A stretch of 7,786 bases of DNA from JAFAHD01 sp035654355 (GTDB lineage: Bacteria > Vulcanimicrobiota > Vulcanimicrobiia > Eremiobacterales > Eremiobacteraceae): contig DASRXC010000048.1 in assembly GCA_035654355.1 (NCBI GenBank), forward strand, positions 1-7,786, read 5' to 3'. The notes under the pieces are model-generated. The model worked only from the letters and a program-made list of their open reading frames with translations, did no database searches and was not told the origin of the DNA. Made by a program: the position numbers and the translations under genes. Shown in pieces: positions 6,603-7,786 of the stretch. Position 1 is the first letter of the stretch. Each line of letters starts with the position of its first letter.

Positions 6603-7352
6603 ATGGCCGGCGGTCGCGTGGTGCTCGCGCACCTCTCGCATCCTCCTGACACTGCGGCGCTCGTCGCGTGTGACGAGAGCGTCACCGCGCAGGCGATCGA
6701 ACGCGTTCGCGCTCGACTGCTCAAACAGCGACGCCGCTGCCTGCAGTCGCGCGATTCAGCACGCCTCGATCTTGCGATCGCGCAGTTGCGTAGGCTGCAA
6801 AACCCACAGCTTGGTGCGTATCGGTGCGAAGGCAACGTAGTACTGTCGGAGCCCTTCAACGGCGTGCCCTCGGCGGTTCGTCGGGCTGAACGCGAACGCG
6901 CACGATCGCTGGTCGCCGACTTGATGAACGAGAAACCGCCCGATGCCGTAGTTGAAGCGCTCTTATGCTTTGGCGAGGTCGCACTTGAATCTGCCGCGCG
7001 CGCAGGCGTGCGTATCTCGACGGTGCCCGAAGGCCAAACGTTTGCTGGAGTGTCCTCATCGGTCGCGCGCTGTGCGCCCGCCATCGACGATTGGCCGTCA
7101 CCGCCTTCTGGGTTATTCATCGTCGACGAAAAACGGATCTTGCTGCGCGCCCGATCACTGCGCATGACGGCGGCACATGAATTCGCGCACGCGCTGGACG
7201 CGCTACTCGCGCGCAAGCGGCGCTCGTATTTCTCTTACGAGAGCGAGGAGCTGCGCTATTACTATGCGACAAGCACGGGTTTTGTCAACGAATACGCCGC
7301 GAGCAGCTCGACGAATACTTTGCGGAGAGCATGCGCGCGTACGTCGAGGTGA
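6603..7352 (+). CDS. ATLF-like (anthrax lethal factor type) zinc metallopeptidase, frameshifted
   Basis: As read, 249 residues. The N-terminal 160 residues are helical, Arg-rich and not recognised. The catalytic part begins near residue 165 (GLFIVDEKRILLRA) and carries the zinc motif HEFAHALD at 192-199 (His192, Glu193, His196), then FVNEYA with Tyr231. In anthrax lethal factor the same order is HEFGH, a Tyr, then seven residues later the ligand Glu in EFFAE. Here Tyr231 is followed by AAS and then, in another frame, LDEYFAES. Adding one base near 7301-7309 restores the Tyr-to-Glu spacing of seven and a protein of about 298 residues ending at 7498. As written, the last 16 or so residues are out of frame and the third zinc ligand is lost. 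No signal peptide is present, unlike secreted lethal factor and Pro-Pro endopeptidases. The ATG at 6603 is the only start after the in-frame stop at 6552. No ribosome site is evident. It could be a decayed gene or a sequencing error. Confidence 0.8.
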   Translation: MAGGRVVLAHLSHPPDTAALVACDESVTAQAIERVRARLLKQRRRCLQSRDSARLDLAIAQLRRLQNPQLGAYRCEGNVVLSEPFNGVPSAVRRAERERARSLVADLMNEKPPDAVVEALLCFGEVALESAARAGVRISTVPEGQTFAGVSSSVARCAPAIDDWPSPPSGLFIVDEKRILLRARSLRMTAAHEFAHALDALLARKRRSYFSYESEELRYYYATSTGFVNEYAASSSTNTLRRACARTSR

Positions 7353-7498
7353 ACGACGAACGCTGCGCATGGCTGCCGTTGACGAGGCAAGAGCTGTACC
7401 TGCGCGATCCGCGCATGTTCGCGCTGATCGAGCGGCTGTTCCGGTTCAGCTTTTCGAAAACGGAGCGACGCTCACACGTGCGTGAGCATCGCCGCTAG
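7305..7498 (+). pseudogene. Displaced 3' end of the ATLF-like metallopeptidase (other frame)
   Basis: From 7307 the frame shifted by one base reads LDEYFAESMRAYVE and continues without a stop for 63 codons to TAG at 7496-7498. It passes WLPLTRQELYLRDP and ALIERLFRF, the kind of helical ending expected after the EYFAE helix of ATLF domains. Glu238 of the restored protein is the expected third zinc ligand. The segment has no start of its own and makes sense only joined to the gene at 6603. No slippery heptamer is visible at the junction, so programmed frameshifting is unlikely. Confidence 0.75.
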
Positions 7499-7581
7499 CA
7501 TGCTGGACTTCCGACCGTGCTCACCATCGACGCAAATGCACAAAGGCCGGTGTTGCTTATGCGCTCTATGTCCCGCTGGCA

Positions 7582-7600
7582 ACGCCTCACAATGAGGCGT
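7582..7600. other. Perfect 8-bp hairpin in a gene-free stretch
   Basis: ACGCCTCA (7582-7589) and TGAGGCGT (7593-7600) are exact inverted copies around a CAA loop. No T-run follows on + and no A-run precedes it, so it is not a standard intrinsic terminator. It lies 84 bases after the metallopeptidase end. It could be RNA structure, a Rho-type end or a protein site. Confidence 0.35.
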
Positions 7601-7766
7601 CGATCGGCGCTGTGCTGTAGGTCGCGCTTGGGCCGCATCGAATCTACACACTCAAAGGTAGGCTTATTCATGGCGCACTCCACTGCTGCCACGGCCGACG
7701 AAAGCCTATACCATCAAGAGCCGGAAAAGTGATCGCGATGGATTTGTTATGTTCGGGATTCCGGCC

Positions 7767-7786
7767 GGAGAGCGAAACGTGATGAT
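7767..7786 (+). CDS. Probable first bases of a next gene, cut by the window edge
   Basis: GGAGAG (7767-7772) is followed at suitable distance by GTG (7779) and ATG (7782). This is a plausible Shine-Dalgarno and start pair for a gene lying almost wholly outside the window. Nothing can be said about the product, and chance is possible. Confidence 0.35.

Larger units (their letters stand above)
7499..7786. other. 288 bases without a convincing gene
   Basis: No reading frame here looks like a real protein on either strand. The 71-codon frame following 7517 has poor composition (many Arg, Ser and Met). A 20-residue open frame at 7670-7732 is preceded by AAAGGTAGG (7654-7662) but is too short to judge. 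The stretch holds the perfect hairpin at 7582-7600 and, at the right edge, a probable ribosome site and start codon of a further gene. Confidence 0.5.

Noticed and set aside
6385..6603. Second minus-strand open frame of 72 codons
   Set aside because: It overlaps the better-supported 80-residue gene in another frame and its composition is not protein-like.
7299..7312. Programmed ribosomal frameshift in the metallopeptidase
   Set aside because: No slippery heptamer of the X XXY YYZ kind and no clear stimulatory structure were seen; a lost base explains the data more simply.
7495..7692. Minus-strand open frame of 65 codons
   Set aside because: No ribosome site, no recognisable pattern, many Cys/Arg/Met typical of shadow frames.
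1..7786. CRISPR arrays, insertion sequences, tRNA or rRNA genes
   Set aside because: No regularly spaced repeats, transposase motifs, terminal inverted repeats or tRNA-like folds were found on reading both strands.

Overview
The window comes from a GC-rich bacterial chromosome (hand counts of sample 60-base lines give about 67-73% GC in the first four genes). The order short membrane FHA protein - PP2C phosphatase - SEDS polymerase matches the actinobacterial fhaB-pstP-rodA core. However, the partner transpeptidase and the PknA/PknB kinases do not follow. The divergent polysaccharide deacetylase (YibQ/DUF610 type) and two lipoproteins are more typical of diderms. My best guess is a lineage such as Candidatus Eremiobacterota (WPS-2) or a similar deep-branching phylum; this is inference and cannot be settled from the window.

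Left part (1-3809, all + strand): a tightly packed operon. It holds the C-terminal part of the 16S rRNA m5C methyltransferase RsmB (cut by the window edge), an FHA protein that starts inside its stop codon (ATGA), a PP2C Ser/Thr phosphatase with one membrane span, and a SEDS (RodA/FtsW) glycan polymerase that starts inside the phosphatase stop (GTGA). The FHA domain would read phospho-Thr marks, the phosphatase would erase them, and the polymerase is the likely cell-wall output.

Middle (3810-5254): a lipoprotein gene of visibly lower GC, closed by a strong intrinsic terminator at 4598-4633. It is followed by a second, unrelated lipoprotein with an Ig-like body and a Pro/Thr-rich tail.

Right part (5255-7786): a membrane-anchored DUF610 deacetylase-like protein, and a small minus-strand gene whose end overlaps it. 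Next, transcribed divergently from that small gene, is a gene for a zinc metallopeptidase of the anthrax-lethal-factor-like (ATLF/Pro-Pro endopeptidase) type. Its reading frame is broken by one missing base between the HExxH motif and the third zinc ligand; the rest of the domain is intact in another frame up to 7498. This broken, apparently cytoplasmic ATLF-like gene is the most noteworthy item. The last 288 bases hold no convincing gene, apart from a perfect small hairpin and a likely ribosome site plus start codon of a next gene at the very edge.
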